A DNA stretch of 64,000 nucleotides from Cheilinus undulatus (lineage: Eukaryota; Chordata; Actinopteri; Labriformes; Labridae), in contig NC_054885.1 in NCBI RefSeq assembly GCF_018320785.1, forward strand, positions 10,848,421 through 10,912,420. The letters run 5' to 3'. Shown one piece after another: positions 24,041 to 35,768 of this stretch. A program made the translations under genes and the position numbers. The notes beneath the pieces were generated by a model. That model ran no database searches and was not told where the DNA came from. It worked only from the letters and a program-made list of their open reading frames with translations. The stretch's first letter is position 1; the number at the start of each line of letters is the position of its first letter.

Positions 24041-27000
24041 CTAGCGTTTCTTGTAGTGCTGGTTGCTAATTCCCATGACTCTGAAGGTGCAGCTGGCGAT
24101 TTTCTCATAGAGAAGGAACATGAGGGCAGCAGTCAGCACAGTCTGCAACAGCTTGGCTTCCAGGCCTTTAAACAGACCCAACATACCAGACTTCCTGTTG
24201 AAAGAAACCAGGGTTGAAAGCATAAGGACATGGTAATAAAATAGTACTTAAAAATTTATGTAAGGTACAGAATAGAATCGGTCTAAAATCATAATGCTAT
24301 CAGGGAACCTTAAGCCTACATGTAGATGCAGATTATTTTCTTAGAGCAAGATTTGAAGCCCTGCTTTGCAAAGGTTTTCTTTCAATCTCTGCAGACTTTT
24401 ATAGATGTTTTTGCAATAACCAAAGCCAAACTGGAAGCTTTCAAGGACAATGTTGCAGATGGCTACGACAGTAATGATCAAATCTCGTGAGTGTGCAAAT
24501 AATAAATAAAAAGATAAAAAAGATCATCAACATTTGGCGCTATACTTGCTGAAATGATCAATTTTTAAACCCTCAAAGTTGACCAAGTAAAGTAAGAAAT
24601 CTAAGAGGCCTGCTGTTAAATTGTCAAGAAAATCTGATTATCAACCAAATGTTAAGATTTGTTTGTCAAATCGTTTTCAGTTATTGTTGAATCAGATGCA
24701 CTGGTTTCAACATAGACATATATTATCTACATATGCAATTTTTTCTAATGCCATAAGAGATTTTGAAGCTAGACTGGGGAGATGCGTGGTCTTCGCTACT
24801 GTATGTGCAATTCGTGATGTAAAGGGCCAAGTCAGATTTTGGTTTGGCAACACTTGTTCTACTTTCAACAAAAACTTAGCATCTAAACTGCTAATAACAA
24901 TAGGAAATAATAATAAAAAAGACTCAAACAAATTGAAACATAAAAATATCCCGTTGCATGTGTGTACCCACCTCACTCTATTGACCAACAGACACTTAAT
25001 AGTCCTCAGACTGGACAGCAACTTGGACTTGTCTGTAGACTCATTGAACTGTCCAAACTGTGAGGATTGGGAAAAAATTTAAATCTATATTATGGCAAAT
25101 AATTCTGTCTTGACAGACTTTGTAAATCTTTTCAGCAACTGATGAGAAATCAAAAACCAACCGGCAAAGATGTAAAACTCACCCTCAGAATGGACTGTAT
25201 GGTCTGCAGTGGGTACGTTACTGTGGTGGCAACAGCTTTGGCGACAGCCCCAATGATAAAAGCCTCAATGGATGTCAGCTTTGGGGAAATGGAGGGGGAT
25301 GTTTTACTCAGTTTCATACTGTCATCATAACAGAGAACCAGACGACCTAATAATTCAAGGATTATCACAAGTATAAAAACTAAGCAGCACATTTGAAGGG
25401 AATGAATAAATGCCATGGGTGATGGGAGAACTTTTTTAGAATACAGCAATATAGATAAAAACATTTCATTTTGGGATGCATGATATAATTGGCATGATAT
25501 TGCATAAGCAGACATTAGCTTATAAAGTCAATCATTGATTTCATGTGATAAGAAATTTACTGTTCCTATTTAAAGCTAATACATCAGCTGTACATTTCAG
25601 CAACAAGGGATGCAAATTTCAAACAAAATTACATTTTGAGAGTCACTTTGAACCAATTAAAAGATTCTTAGAGATAAAAAAAAAAAAAAAACTAACACAA
25701 AATGTCCAAATCACACTTAGTGTGATATGTAGCTCTTGTGTTTCAGGTAATGCTTTTTCTTGTGGTTAGACCACAAAATCATGTGATCAGAATTAGCAGC
25801 TCTCTACATATCGAGTATCTACTCATGCAGATGATGGGATGAGCTCAGGGAGCCTGACCCTTTCCCTTTCATATTTCAAACCTTAGTTTTACACACCCTT
25901 AGACACGTCTGATTTCAGCCCTCACCTCCCCCAGTACTCCAGATGTTAGTGTATTTCCTCCATCATATCACTTTATGCCTCACTTACCTCCCTGGGAACT
26001 CCTCTCCTCAGCTGCCTCTTCAGGCCTTCATAAATCATAAACTGTATGCCAGGGTTCAGGACCAGCAGTAAGGACGGGAAGGTCCCATTCCACAGCGCTC
26101 CCACACCCTCATCACGGATGATTTGCATGAATGCATCTGCAAAAAACAATAATCAAATAAGTCATCATTAAATGAATATCACTGTTACGCCCTTTGAAGG
26201 AGTCATAACACTGGCAAAGGAGCGCACCCAGCTGACAACCTTGGAGAAGTGCTGGCTTTTTACTACTCGCTGGTCGGCATGGTTGACTAGTAGGGGCCAA
26301 TATTAAGGGCACAGCTCAGTTTAGGGTATTCTTAACTGAGCACTTTTCGTTTCAGTAAGCAAGAGGATCTTGTTTTTTATTCAAATAAAAAGAAAGAGGG
26401 AGGGTGGCCATTTGAGTATAAACGAAACATGCTACTGGAGTTATGAAGCTCAGAATATCAGAACAATGATGATGACCATTTACCCAGAATGCCAGAGTAG
26501 TTGGTGGGCCGTATGTCTGCATTGCGAAACTTGGAACCCTGCAGCTTCAGCCTGGTGTTGACAACCCACAAAGGAGTGGTAACCAAAACATTTATAATAC
26601 CTAGAAACAAGAATATAGACAGCAGCTATGATTAGTGTCTACATCTGGGACATAGAAAAGTAGTGTTTAGTAGTGATATACCTGCAGCAATCCCTATGAG
26701 TAAATCAGTGCTGGATGCTGACTGTTTTCCTTTCAGCCAGCCTGCCTTCATGCTGTGGAAGCAGTAGAAGTAGACAAAGTTGGAGCAGCACAGGCTGCAG
26801 ATGACCGGGAACCAACCTCTGTATGGGGCCAATCTACAGGGAGGGACAAACACACATTAACGTCATTTTTGCTTGACTGTAAATGACATATCTTTACATG
26901 TCTTCAGTTTAGCTGGCAACGTGTGAAGTTGTCTAAAATTGTCTAGCAAAATCAATCAAGAATTGCATAGGGTAGAAAAACAAGTAAACAATCCATAATC

Positions 27001-27702
27001 CTTGTCTTCATTTGACTAGGGTCAACTCTGAAAGGCAAATAAATGTATAAATAAGTAATATCTCGGATGAATGATAAAGCTTCACTGAGATTCCCTCTAT
27101 GCACTGAAACTGAGTCTTTGATAATAACATTTCACTCACAGTCCTTCTTCTTTGACAATTTCTGCCAGAATAGCAGGCGTTGATTTGGCCTTCCTGTTTT
27201 CATCCACTGAACAGAAACAAGAAACAAGCAAGTATTTATTAAAAGCATGTACATGTTAAAACATGAACAATTTGCTATTATGGCTGTATAATGAGCTGGA
27301 GCATCACTACTTCTCACCTTGGAGTCGTAGTCTTGCAGTATCAAGAGGGAAGAACACGGTCATGGCAGTCACACCTCCCTAAAACAGACTATACTGTTAG
27401 TATTCAGTATTATGAATTAAACCAGGGAATTGACACCCCTGGAAAATCTTACACTAGTACAGAAATAAACCTGAGAACATATATCACAAAGCAAAGTATG
27501 GAAGTAAGATGCTATATTTCTGAATGGCGGCAAAAAGCTGTCATATTCAGAAATGATAGTACGACAAAAGCGAAAGAATAGTGACCTACAGTTCAGTGAC
27601 TGCTATCCCACGATAAATAAATGGATAACGAAACTTAAGCTAACTTACCATCGCTCCTGATACAGCGTGAACCAAACTCTCGTAAGAGAAAACCTCGGTC
27701 AT
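24041..27702 (-). CDS. slc25a17: SLC25A17 (PMP34), peroxisomal cofactor carrier
   Basis: Mitochondrial-carrier-family protein of the peroxisomal membrane, known to exchange CoA, FAD, NAD and adenine nucleotides. Coding exons: 27702-27649, 27378-27318, 27206-27140, 26833-26682, 26600-26484, 26136-25988, 25278-25183, 25057-24972, 24194-24041. They join in frame to 311 aa (human 307). The three-repeat carrier fold shows in the proline motifs PLDTAR (from P29), [10 protein letters not shown] (from P121) and PLQTIQ (from P223). PMP34 hallmarks include [21 protein letters not shown] and [18 protein letters not shown] near the C-terminus. The start codon gives [18 protein letters not shown], matching the family's N-terminus. 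Exon 8 ([16 protein letters not shown]) diverges most from human. The frame is intact and all splice sites are GT-AG. A ZNF143-type site lies upstream of the gene. Confidence 0.97.
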
Positions 27703-27879
27703 TTTTAATGATTGTAACTTTTTCGAATCCTTTAAATCTTCGGCTTAATCTTATAAAATGATAACTTATAAGTTACAGTCAAAATTATGCTTCAAATCAG
27801 CTGCTTTGCCCCCCACTCATCTGCCTGCTGTTGTGGATGTCGCTTGACTCACTTCCGAGTTCCTCCACAGAGCAGGAAG

Positions 27880-27898
27880 GCATTATGGGTAATGTAGT
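27880..27898 (-). promoter_or_regulatory. ZNF143/THAP11-type (SBS) promoter motif
   Basis: On the minus strand the sequence reads ACTACATTACCCATAATGC. This closely follows the SBS consensus ACTACAATTCCCAGAATGC bound by ZNF143 with THAP11. It lies about 180 bases upstream of the slc25a17 start codon, a typical place for this housekeeping promoter element. No TATA box was noticed. Confidence 0.6.
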
Positions 27899-28119
27899 TT
27901 TACTCGAACCGCTCCATTGGGTCAGTTTTAATTGAGTTTTACCTCACAGTCAACGTGTATTTTGATACATGCCTTGCTTTAACGATGTTTTTCTCTTACT
28001 CCTATCTAATTCATTTTTAATTTTAGATTAACATACTAAATATGAACTGCATTTGAGCCACAACTTGGTAGAATTAAACTACAGTATTGTCCAAACATCA
28101 TTTGAAAAAGTGGAATTAA

Positions 28120-28375
28120 AAAGTGAATTGGCCTAAAGCATGTATAGCACCTTTTTAGCCATCTGAGTACTCAAAGACGGAGGAGGCTGCCATGCAAAGT
28201 CCCCATTCATATTGGGTAATCTCATTCTTTAACATTTACATGTAACAGACAAAGCAATGGAAGCTATCAGGGGTTATAAGTCTTGCCTTAAGTTACACTG
28301 ACAAGGGATCAAACCACCAACATCCCGACTGAGAGATGATTGACTACTACTGAGTCACAGCTGCCTAAATTATAC
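28120..28375 (-). repeat. Retroposon-type dispersed repeat (fish LINE/SINE tail)
   Basis: Phrases such as GGAGGCTGCCATGCAA, TAAGTCTTGCC and GGGATCAAACCACCAAC match, from memory, a very common fish retroposon segment that carries a tRNA-like B-box on the opposite strand. The copy is decayed and its ends were not resolved. Confidence 0.5.
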
Positions 28376-29560
28376 TTATAGTTTATTTTTGTTGGGAATA
28401 AATACCAACACTAGATGGTTAATAACCAAATAAAACTGTAAACCTGGGCATGAAAACTGAAATGATACCAATAAACATAACACATTTGGAGTCAACATCC
28501 CCTTTACAGTTGATGTGATGCAATATACAGGTATATGGGTGTTATTCTATTTGATTGATGGAGCAGTACTGATAAAAATGGACAATTTACTCTGACTGCA
28601 GGCAGACAGCTATAATGAGGAACTAGCTTGAACCAAACCTACCTAAGACTGATAAACAGATGGACATTATGCATGAAATATGTTATAGAGCAGTTTTTAT
28701 TTTTCTTCAGAGTCCTAAAAGAAATAATTATGAGTTTGGACCAAATGGACAGCATATGTCAAACCTACAAAGCCAGACTTTGTTAATTTTAAAGAGCAAG
28801 ATAAGAACACAATGTAATATTTAGTAATTTTCCGTATCCTATAACCTGATTTGATTTTTTTGTCTTCTCTCCCTCTTGTACCTCTCCAATGTGATAACTT
28901 CCCATGTTCTGTAAATAATTCACAATAACATTACTTAAAGATTTAAAGAAGCGAAAAAGCGGCCAGAATGTAAAATCACAAATATACTGCAATTACAATT
29001 TACATTTGTGTTTGCTAATATGTGCTCAAATGTAAATGAGGCTGACAAAATAGTCTTGCAATAATTCTATTTTTGAAATAGCTTTTCCTGAACAAGAAAA
29101 ACTAGAAAAAAAATCAACAATAATTTTACACTTTGTTATGCACGAGTTGTATAAAATGATTTATTTAGCATTCAGTCACTGTCAAGGTGCAGCAAAAGCT
29201 AGAGTTACATGTGACATTACAGCTTAATATGTTTGCAAAGTAAACTTTCAGCAATTGCTTAGATACTGCAATGATTTACTGCTGCATTTATTAGTTGGTC
29301 CAAAAATCTGTAATTGATTTTCTTGACATGGTTTGTTTATTCAAATTGATAATGCATACAAGCTTATCTTGCTGCCATCTGTCTCTCATGCTCTCCTCAC
29401 ATTCACTGTTTGTGCTGAGGATAAGATGCTCCTGGATGATGGAAATCAATATTTTTGTCCTACAGAGTATGTTTAGTGCAATGGAAATGTTCCAGCATCG
29501 CCTTATGACTGGCCTATTTTAGTCTCCTAAACGAGGATTAATGTCTGGAGTTTCTTTGTC
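28376..29560. other. Intergenic between slc25a17 and rpusd1, nothing recognised
   Basis: AT-rich sequence without a supported gene or element. Confidence 0.5.
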
Positions 29561-29566
29561 TTTATT
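29561..29566 (-). terminator. Candidate polyadenylation signal of rpusd1
   Basis: AATAAA on the minus strand about 150 bases beyond the rpusd1 stop codon. Confidence 0.5.
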
Positions 29567-29716
29567 TCATTCACCAAAAGAATGGTGAACCAGCAGCAGA
29601 ACCCTCCAGATGCAGGTGTTTTTTGATGAATAAGATGGCTCGTGCTTAAGACAACGTTTCTAGGCAAACACTGAATCCATAATTTAATATAAATATAAAT
29701 AACACAAGGTAGTTCA

Positions 29717-32111
29717 TCAATCTCCAGCCCATTCACTCAGCCATTCTTGGCACTGCCTCCTCTGCTCCTCAGTCTCCTCCTCAGTCCTTCTCTGTTTTCC
29801 TTTTTCCCTCTTCTCCTCTTCCCTCTCTCTTGCCTCCTCTTTGCTCCTCCTGTCTTCTACCATCCTCCGCTCCAGCAGCGCCTCCACAGTGGCAGTCAGC
29901 GTCCGTAACGTGCGCTGTGGGAGCCACTTTGGATCCACTGTGGGAAGGAAGGGGTCTCCAGCAGAGACGAGCAGGGGCTGAGGTTCCAGGGGAATGTGGA
30001 GGAAGTGAGCGTGAAGCATCATACGATAGGGGGTGACATCTACTCCTGAGCTGTAGGTGAAGTCACCAACGATGGGGTGGCCTATTGCACTGCAGTGGAC
30101 ACGCAGCTGGTGGGTTCGGCCTGGAGGGGACAAGTCATAGTAATCAATGTCTAAAGTCCTTTCTCCTAAGTATGTATCTAGTAGCACAGAGCATTTGTGT
30201 ATCAAAAAATTAATGGATAATAATCCTCTCCAAAACTTAAAAAAAAAGCATTTTCCCCCCCTTGCAAAATATTTGCTCAGCATCCTCCAAGTCATCATTT
30301 AGTCCATTTTTTTTTTGAAAGACAAGCATAGCAAGATATTTGTGCTTTTACCTGTAAGTGGCTGTAGTAGCACTTTGGTTACAGGGTCTCCATCATATAA
30401 CCCATGCTCCAACACTGTCAGCTCAGTTTGGCAAGGCTTGGGGTTTTCACATCCTAATGGGAGATAAATAAGGTGTTTATACACAGAGGTCCTAAACATG
30501 AGACCTGTTCTGATGCTGTTTGGTGCATATAGTGGTCCAGTTTTTCTCCCCTTATTCTATCTCTGTCCTCTTAAATAGGGTCAAAAGTCCTAAACATTAT
30601 CTATAAAAAAGGATTCATTGTCCAGTATCAGCTATTTAATTCCACACTACTAGTCATCTTAAAATTCGTTTGACATATACTACAAGCTGGACCAGATTTA
30701 TCTACCCTCTGTTCCCTCGATACACATCATGTGTGTTTTTCCCTCTGAAGAATTCTTGCCGATGGAGAAGTCCAACGTTTGGTTTTCCTCCTCCACCCAG
30801 CCACGTACCTGTGATGAAAAAAAACATGCTTCATTTCTGTTATAAGAAGAAAACAATATACAAATGAACTAACTGTATCAATGATGGATTTCATGCTTGT
30901 GTTTGTTTTTGGTCCATACCAGGGCGAGATAAGCTTTGGTGACGGTGCGATCCTTAAAGCAACGGTACGCCCGGCCAGCAGCAGCCTTGTTGAGAGCGAC
31001 ACAAAGGGCTCCACTTGTAGAGAAATCCAACTGATGACAAAACCTGTTGTTAGAAGAGGAAAACAATGTTGACATTAGGTTCTTCTAACTCTAGACAGAC
31101 CGACAGTTTAATCCTGGACCCCTGTGGCCTACAATTCAAAGTACTCTTAGGCAAGACACTCAATATGCTCACATGCAGTCAGGAAAAGTTAGGTACTGAG
31201 GCTGTAGTCCTCAGTGCAATGGTCATGGGATCGATTCCCAGTGTCAGCACATGTTTGGTTCATTTGTTCCCCCAGTCTCCCTCCCCATATTTCCAGTCTC
31301 TCTTCAGCTATCCTATCAAAATAAAGGCAAACAAGCCCTGAAAAATCATCTAAAAAATGCATGTAGAATCGAATTTCTTGAAACTGAGACCAACACACCT
31401 AGATAATGCAATTGGAGATCAGTTTTTTTCTTTATCGGATAATCAGATCAAAATAGTGTAGGCACTGAGTGAATGCGCCACAGCTTCCATGTTTGGCTTT
31501 GACCTGCTCAACCATTATATACTAAGTGTGGAAGAAGTCCCATTGCCATCTGTCCTCAGATATCACTGTTCATCTTATTCATACAAAAAGTACAGTGGAG
31601 AATATGTACAACATGTAAGCTGTCCATGTTTTCATTGCTCGACATACAAATAGTTACCTGCTTTCCTAACATCATTTAGTGCATGTATACTCTGACAAGG
31701 ACAGTAGTCCAGCAAAATATACAAATCTGTGCAGGTAAATTTGTTGACTACAATTTTGAGCTGTCCCTTAAATGCGTGCATGGGAAAAGAGGAATTTTGC
31801 CAAGCAGTAAAGCCCCTCTAATGGCATGAGACTTGAGTCTATTTTGCAGTCAATTCATCAGTTCTCCTTTTAAATACAGTGTAAATGAACAGATGTATTT
31901 ATTGCAAGTGTGTTTCTGACCTGAATCCATAGTAGGTGTTTGGGTCTGCCAACTCAGGAAAGTGGTGTCTCAGCTGCTCCTGCACAGTGAGTTTCTCGTA
32001 CCACATCTTACTGTCTATGCGAATATCCCAGTGTTTGTCCACTACAATGTAGTCATCACTGTGGTACAGCACGTGCAGGTTCTCCAGGCTGGCAGGCTCT
32101 GTAGTCATCAT
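29717..32111 (-). CDS. rpusd1: RPUSD1, RluA-family pseudouridine synthase-like protein
   Basis: Member of the RluA family, which isomerises uridine to pseudouridine in RNA; the substrate of vertebrate RPUSD1 is not well defined. Coding exons: 32111-31921, 31043-30920, 30808-30706, 30453-30352, 30120-29717. They join in frame to 307 aa (human about 312). The catalytic loop is FCHQLDFSTSGAL with the active-site Asp at residue 70 (HQLD in place of the common HRLD, as in human RPUSD1). The second signature GRTHQLRVHC starts at residue 174 and GHPIVGD follows. The C-terminal 60 residues are a highly charged E/R/K helix ending CQEWLSEWAGD; human RPUSD1 ends in a similar LQWLSEW. Two adjacent ATGs open the frame; the outer one is used here. 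An upstream AG at 32,137-32,138 shows that a 5' untranslated exon exists. Confidence 0.96.
31100..31345 (+). repeat. Possible tRNA-derived SINE fragment in rpusd1 intron 1
   Basis: GGGATCGATTCCCAGTGTCA includes a B-box-like GGATCGATTCC, preceded at the right distance by weakly tRNA-like sequence. There is no good A-box and the ends were not resolved. This call is tentative. Confidence 0.3.
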
Positions 32112-33090
32112 GCCCAGTCTTTACCAGTCTCAACACCTACAGCACAGCAGAGACAAGGAATGTGACTTAATATTGATTTATCGATTGATTTGATTTAATT
32201 ATGACCAGGCATGAGTGCAGTTAGTACTCAAGGCCTTTGCTAATGTTAAGTTTGACTGCTACAAGGAATATGACCCCTATTAAAAGTAAAACTTATAAAA
32301 AACAGTAATCTCCCAGTAATCTGAGAGACTGTCTTGTTTCTATTTTGTTATTGCTTTGCCATTACAGATGCCCTGAGGTTACATATTAACAGAGATCATT
32401 TTATGTAATATTCTTTTCACTAGTTGAAAACGATGAAATTGTTTGTGGATTCTGAAAATACAGAGTGACATTATTCAACAAATGTAAATGTTAGTGAAGT
32501 AAAAAAAATGCCTGAAATAGCAATCTTTTACCAATTAAACCATTACTCGTAATATCGAAATAAGAAGATTTGCTCTTGGTTATATTGCCCAAAAACTTGG
32601 AAATAAATGTTGGTTAAAGAGCCTAATTTATACAGGTGTTACGGTTGAAAAAGTTACCGTGTTGATAGGTAGTTTCATCTGTGGTTTGAAGAAAGTTCGT
32701 TTTCCTTAAAGAATACTCATTCTTTTATTTTTATTTGCATTTTATTCACAGATATTAACAATGACGCACAGTTAGAGAAACTTCACATTTTTATGTATTC
32801 TGTACTCACAGCTGCAGACTTAACCGGCTGAAAGTCGCCTGTTAACACGCTAACTCTTTAAACCTAAACACCGTTAGCATGTTAGCAACATGTTTTTTTC
32901 TTTAATGCACGAGAGAAGTATCGATCTCTTTACATACTAATACTGCGACTGATTGTATGACTACGATGAATAAAAGGACTGAACAAAGATTGAACAAATA
33001 TGTGGCGTATATTTACCAAAAGTCTCATTCATAAGCAGATGTCAACAAAACCACAAGTGCTGCCCACCGTAGCTTCTTCTTCTTCTTTTC
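32112..33090 (-). other. rpusd1 5' untranslated exons and promoter region
   Basis: A splice acceptor (TGCTGTAG|GTGTTG) puts the start of the coding exon at 32,136. Upstream, GCAGCT|GTGAGTACA at 32,801-32,812 is a strong minus-strand donor, so a non-coding first exon probably ends at 32,810 and begins between there and about 33,090. The intron (32,137-32,809) is AT-rich. The plus-strand sequence TCTATGGCGGAC near 33,090 resembles a YY1-type promoter element. Confidence 0.5.
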
Positions 33091-35031
33091 TATGGCGGAC
33101 AAAAACACAGTGTTAAAGTGTGACGCGCCTCCTGCTGGACTCAAACGTGTACATCATGTCTGTTTGCTGAAATTTTCTGCGTTTTGCCATTTTAGATACT
33201 TTTTTGTCACTTTTGGATCCTTTTTGTTACAACCTTTTGCCTTTTTATCACCTCTTTTAAACAATTTTTGTCAGTTTCCCCACTTTTTGCATTTCTATTC
33301 TGGTCTAAGAAAAGGGGTTTATATTTTAAAGGCTATAAACTTCGACATAAATAAATCTAACTGTTGCTGCTTTGATATGACTGGTTATTATTCAGGTTAT
33401 AATCAAATACAGTTATTACAGGCTAATGTAACCGAAGACTGAGAGTTCAACTACCATACTGATGACTAGCAAGAATAACAAACTCAACACGGTGAAAGCA
33501 GATGGTATGAGAAAAGTCAGGGTCAACTTAAAGATGAACACATGGTTAGAGTATCTGAAAATAAAACATGGAAACACAAAGAGCGTGTGCGCCCATATGT
33601 ATGTATATGAACGTGCAAGGAAAACCACCTGCCAACTTTCACAGGCATAATTCAGAACTGAACCCTAAGATATTTCAGACTGAATGCATGCAGCAAAGCC
33701 CATCATAATGTACAAACACATCTACAGAGATGCTTGATCTTCCAGACTTCTGGAGGAGCTCAGATCGAGGAAGCACCTCCTCTGTGGAAGTCTTAAGACC
33801 AAAGACGCAACATGATTGGTTAAAAGGAAAAGCTGCACCATGGTTCATGGCTTTATTCATATTTTTGGGAATTTGGAAGCACTTTTCATGGAAATTTTGA
33901 GCTGAATAGAAACAGCTAAAGCCTGTGAGGGCATACTGCTTCCACAGTCTGAGTTTTTTTTTTTTTTTTAAAGCAAGACCACTGCATTTTGGTTTAATTT
34001 GAGTCAAAATACAGAGTGTTTTGAGCTTATGAATTCGTAAGCCTACTTGTCTAAGTCTTTTGCACCCCGACAGTCGCAGTGAGGTGCTGGCAGGAGAGAC
34101 AGCAATGTCTCTCTTAACGGTATGATACCCATGGAGAAAGTTTAACATGGTTCTCATTAATACTGGTAACCATTTCATTTCTACCTGCAATTACTGTTAT
34201 TTCAAAATGATAGACCTTAATCACATTATGATAAATGCACTGATGCCAACAGCCCTGAAAATGACCTTATCCATACTGCCACATTCCTACTGATCAGTTC
34301 TCAATCATACCATGACCTCATGACCTCCTCACAGTCAAAATGCTGATTATTCAGAACATATGGGGCTGAATGCATGGGCGGAATTAAGTGCAGGCTCTTC
34401 CAGAAAATAATCCCTGAACGTAGCCAGGTATGAGTCTGTTTTCAGATAAGAAGATCAAGAAACATTACATAATTGGATTTTCATAACCCAATCCGCTGCC
34501 CTCCATGGGGATGTGTGTAGAAATTAACCGGTGTTTTCTACAGGATGAGATTAAAAGGCGACTTTTAGTATGTTTCTATTGTTGGGTTTCTGCTTATTGT
34601 TGCATAACATTCACAGAGCAGAGAGCTAGATTGGTTTAAGTGACTCCTGTGGCACGTTTGAGTCAGACAATGGAGAGGGGAGCGGGTGAAGAGAGTGGCA
34701 GACATGAGAGACATTGATGAGGATCACTTTCAACACGTGGATTTATCTGTTTTTCTTGATCAAAATCAGGATTTTGTACTCTTCTAATGATAAACCATAA
34801 CTTTTAGTTGCAAACCTGCTTGTGAAGACACTTGACAAGGTCATCTTTTGTTTATGACTTACCTGTATGTTGTGTTTCTCTGGATTTAAATATCTTAATG
34901 ACATCCAAAGAAACCCTCTAAATCTTGGATTCATCACTTCTTCCTTTTGGATCGTTGGGAAGTTTAAAATCTTGGAGCCCACACTGACCAATCACTGGGT
35001 ACTCACAATGCCGGATAAGTCGTTTCTGCAG
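33091..35031. other. Intergenic between rpusd1 and the small membrane gene
   Basis: No supported coding exon. A T-rich tract lies at about 33,954-33,970. A minus-strand frame of 171 codons at 33,675-34,190 crosses this tract and has no recognisable domain. A non-coding first exon of the microprotein gene may lie in the last few hundred bases. Confidence 0.45.
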
Positions 35032-35052
35032 GCTCGCTGTGAAGAGCCGATC

Positions 35053-35232
35053 ATGACCTCCGACTGGGGTATCCCTCTCCTGGCTGCTCTGCTGCTGTTG
35101 GCGCTGGTCTACGCCTTTCTCTACCTCCCGGCTACAGCCCAGAGAGCCCTGCTGGAGCAGGCACTCAGAGGGAACAACACCACCGTGGCCGTCACCAGAC
35201 ATGACAAGGAGGGCTGGATCACAGAGGAATAG
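35053..35232 (+). CDS. Unrecognised single-pass membrane microprotein (59 aa)
   Basis: I do not recognise this protein. It starts MTSDWGIPLL, has one strong hydrophobic segment at residues 7-25 (leucine/alanine-rich) and then a polar tail of about 33 residues. The tail holds two overlapping N-glycosylation sequons (NNTT at residues 41-44) and the acidic end GWITEE. GC content and codon use rise sharply here against AT-rich flanks, which supports real coding. A pyrimidine-rich AG at 35,030-35,031 (TTTCTGCAG) could be the acceptor of the coding exon, giving the start at 35,053. If the region is unspliced, an in-frame ATG at 35,008 adds 15 residues. AATAAA follows at 35,763-35,768. It is transcribed away from rpusd1 and towards arhgdig. 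It could instead be the last exon of a longer gene. Confidence 0.6.
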   Translation: MTSDWGIPLLAALLLLALVYAFLYLPATAQRALLEQALRGNNTTVAVTRHDKEGWITEE

Positions 35233-35434
35233 AACGTATAGGTGAACAGGTGGAGAGTTTAACACTGGATGGGCAGCATGTGGATAACTCAGCTCTTATG
35301 TACTGCAAAGATTTTTACCATCCTGAAGGGCACTGGTTTAATGGAAAAACCAATATGTACATAACCTGACATGTCAGATAAACTGTTTATATATAGATGG
35401 ATACATTTATGACATGCATGCTGAGTACAATAGA

Positions 35435-35735
35435 ATTAGTTTAAAGCAGTTAATCCCTAGTAACATGAATCTAAATATGAGGTTTAACAAGCTTTATGCT
35501 ATAAAGGAGGTGGCTGGGGTGGAGGATGTGAAGATGCAGCAGTAGTGTGGACCATCAGCATTAATATAAGCAGGGATTAGAGAGAAGAACGTCATACTAA
35601 AATGGACCGCTGTGCTGAGAGAAAAACCTGTGATTGGTTGCAGGAGCTGGGAGGCGATAATTGGGATGATCAAGGCTGGGCATACGACTAACATGTCCTG
35701 CAAGAACCAATGCTGAGCTTCGTTATGAAATGTTT
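35435..35735. repeat. Dispersed repeat, copy B
   Basis: Direct-orientation relative of 2385-2640, sharing AACAAGCTTTATGCTATAAA and CCGCTGTGCTGAGAGAAAA. It lies between the microprotein stop codon and the AATAAA at 35,763, so it may be part of that transcript's 3' untranslated region. Confidence 0.7.
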
Positions 35736-35762
35736 GCCAACTACCTTTTTCCATGAGAAAGA

Positions 35763-35768
35763 AATAAA
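35763..35768 (+). terminator. Candidate polyadenylation signal of the microprotein gene
   Basis: AATAAA on the plus strand about 530 bases past the stop codon. Another AATAAA occurs near 36,323. Confidence 0.35.

Noticed and set aside
24621-25082. Plus-strand frame of 153 codons
   Set aside because: It runs opposite slc25a17 exon 8 and its introns and has no family features.
31189-31260. A tRNA gene
   Set aside because: A B-box-like phrase exists but there is no matching A-box or cloverleaf; at best a SINE fragment.
33675-34190. Minus-strand frame of 171 codons upstream of the microprotein gene
   Set aside because: It crosses a T tract that gives a run of lysines, has no domain and no family resemblance, and codon use looks random.
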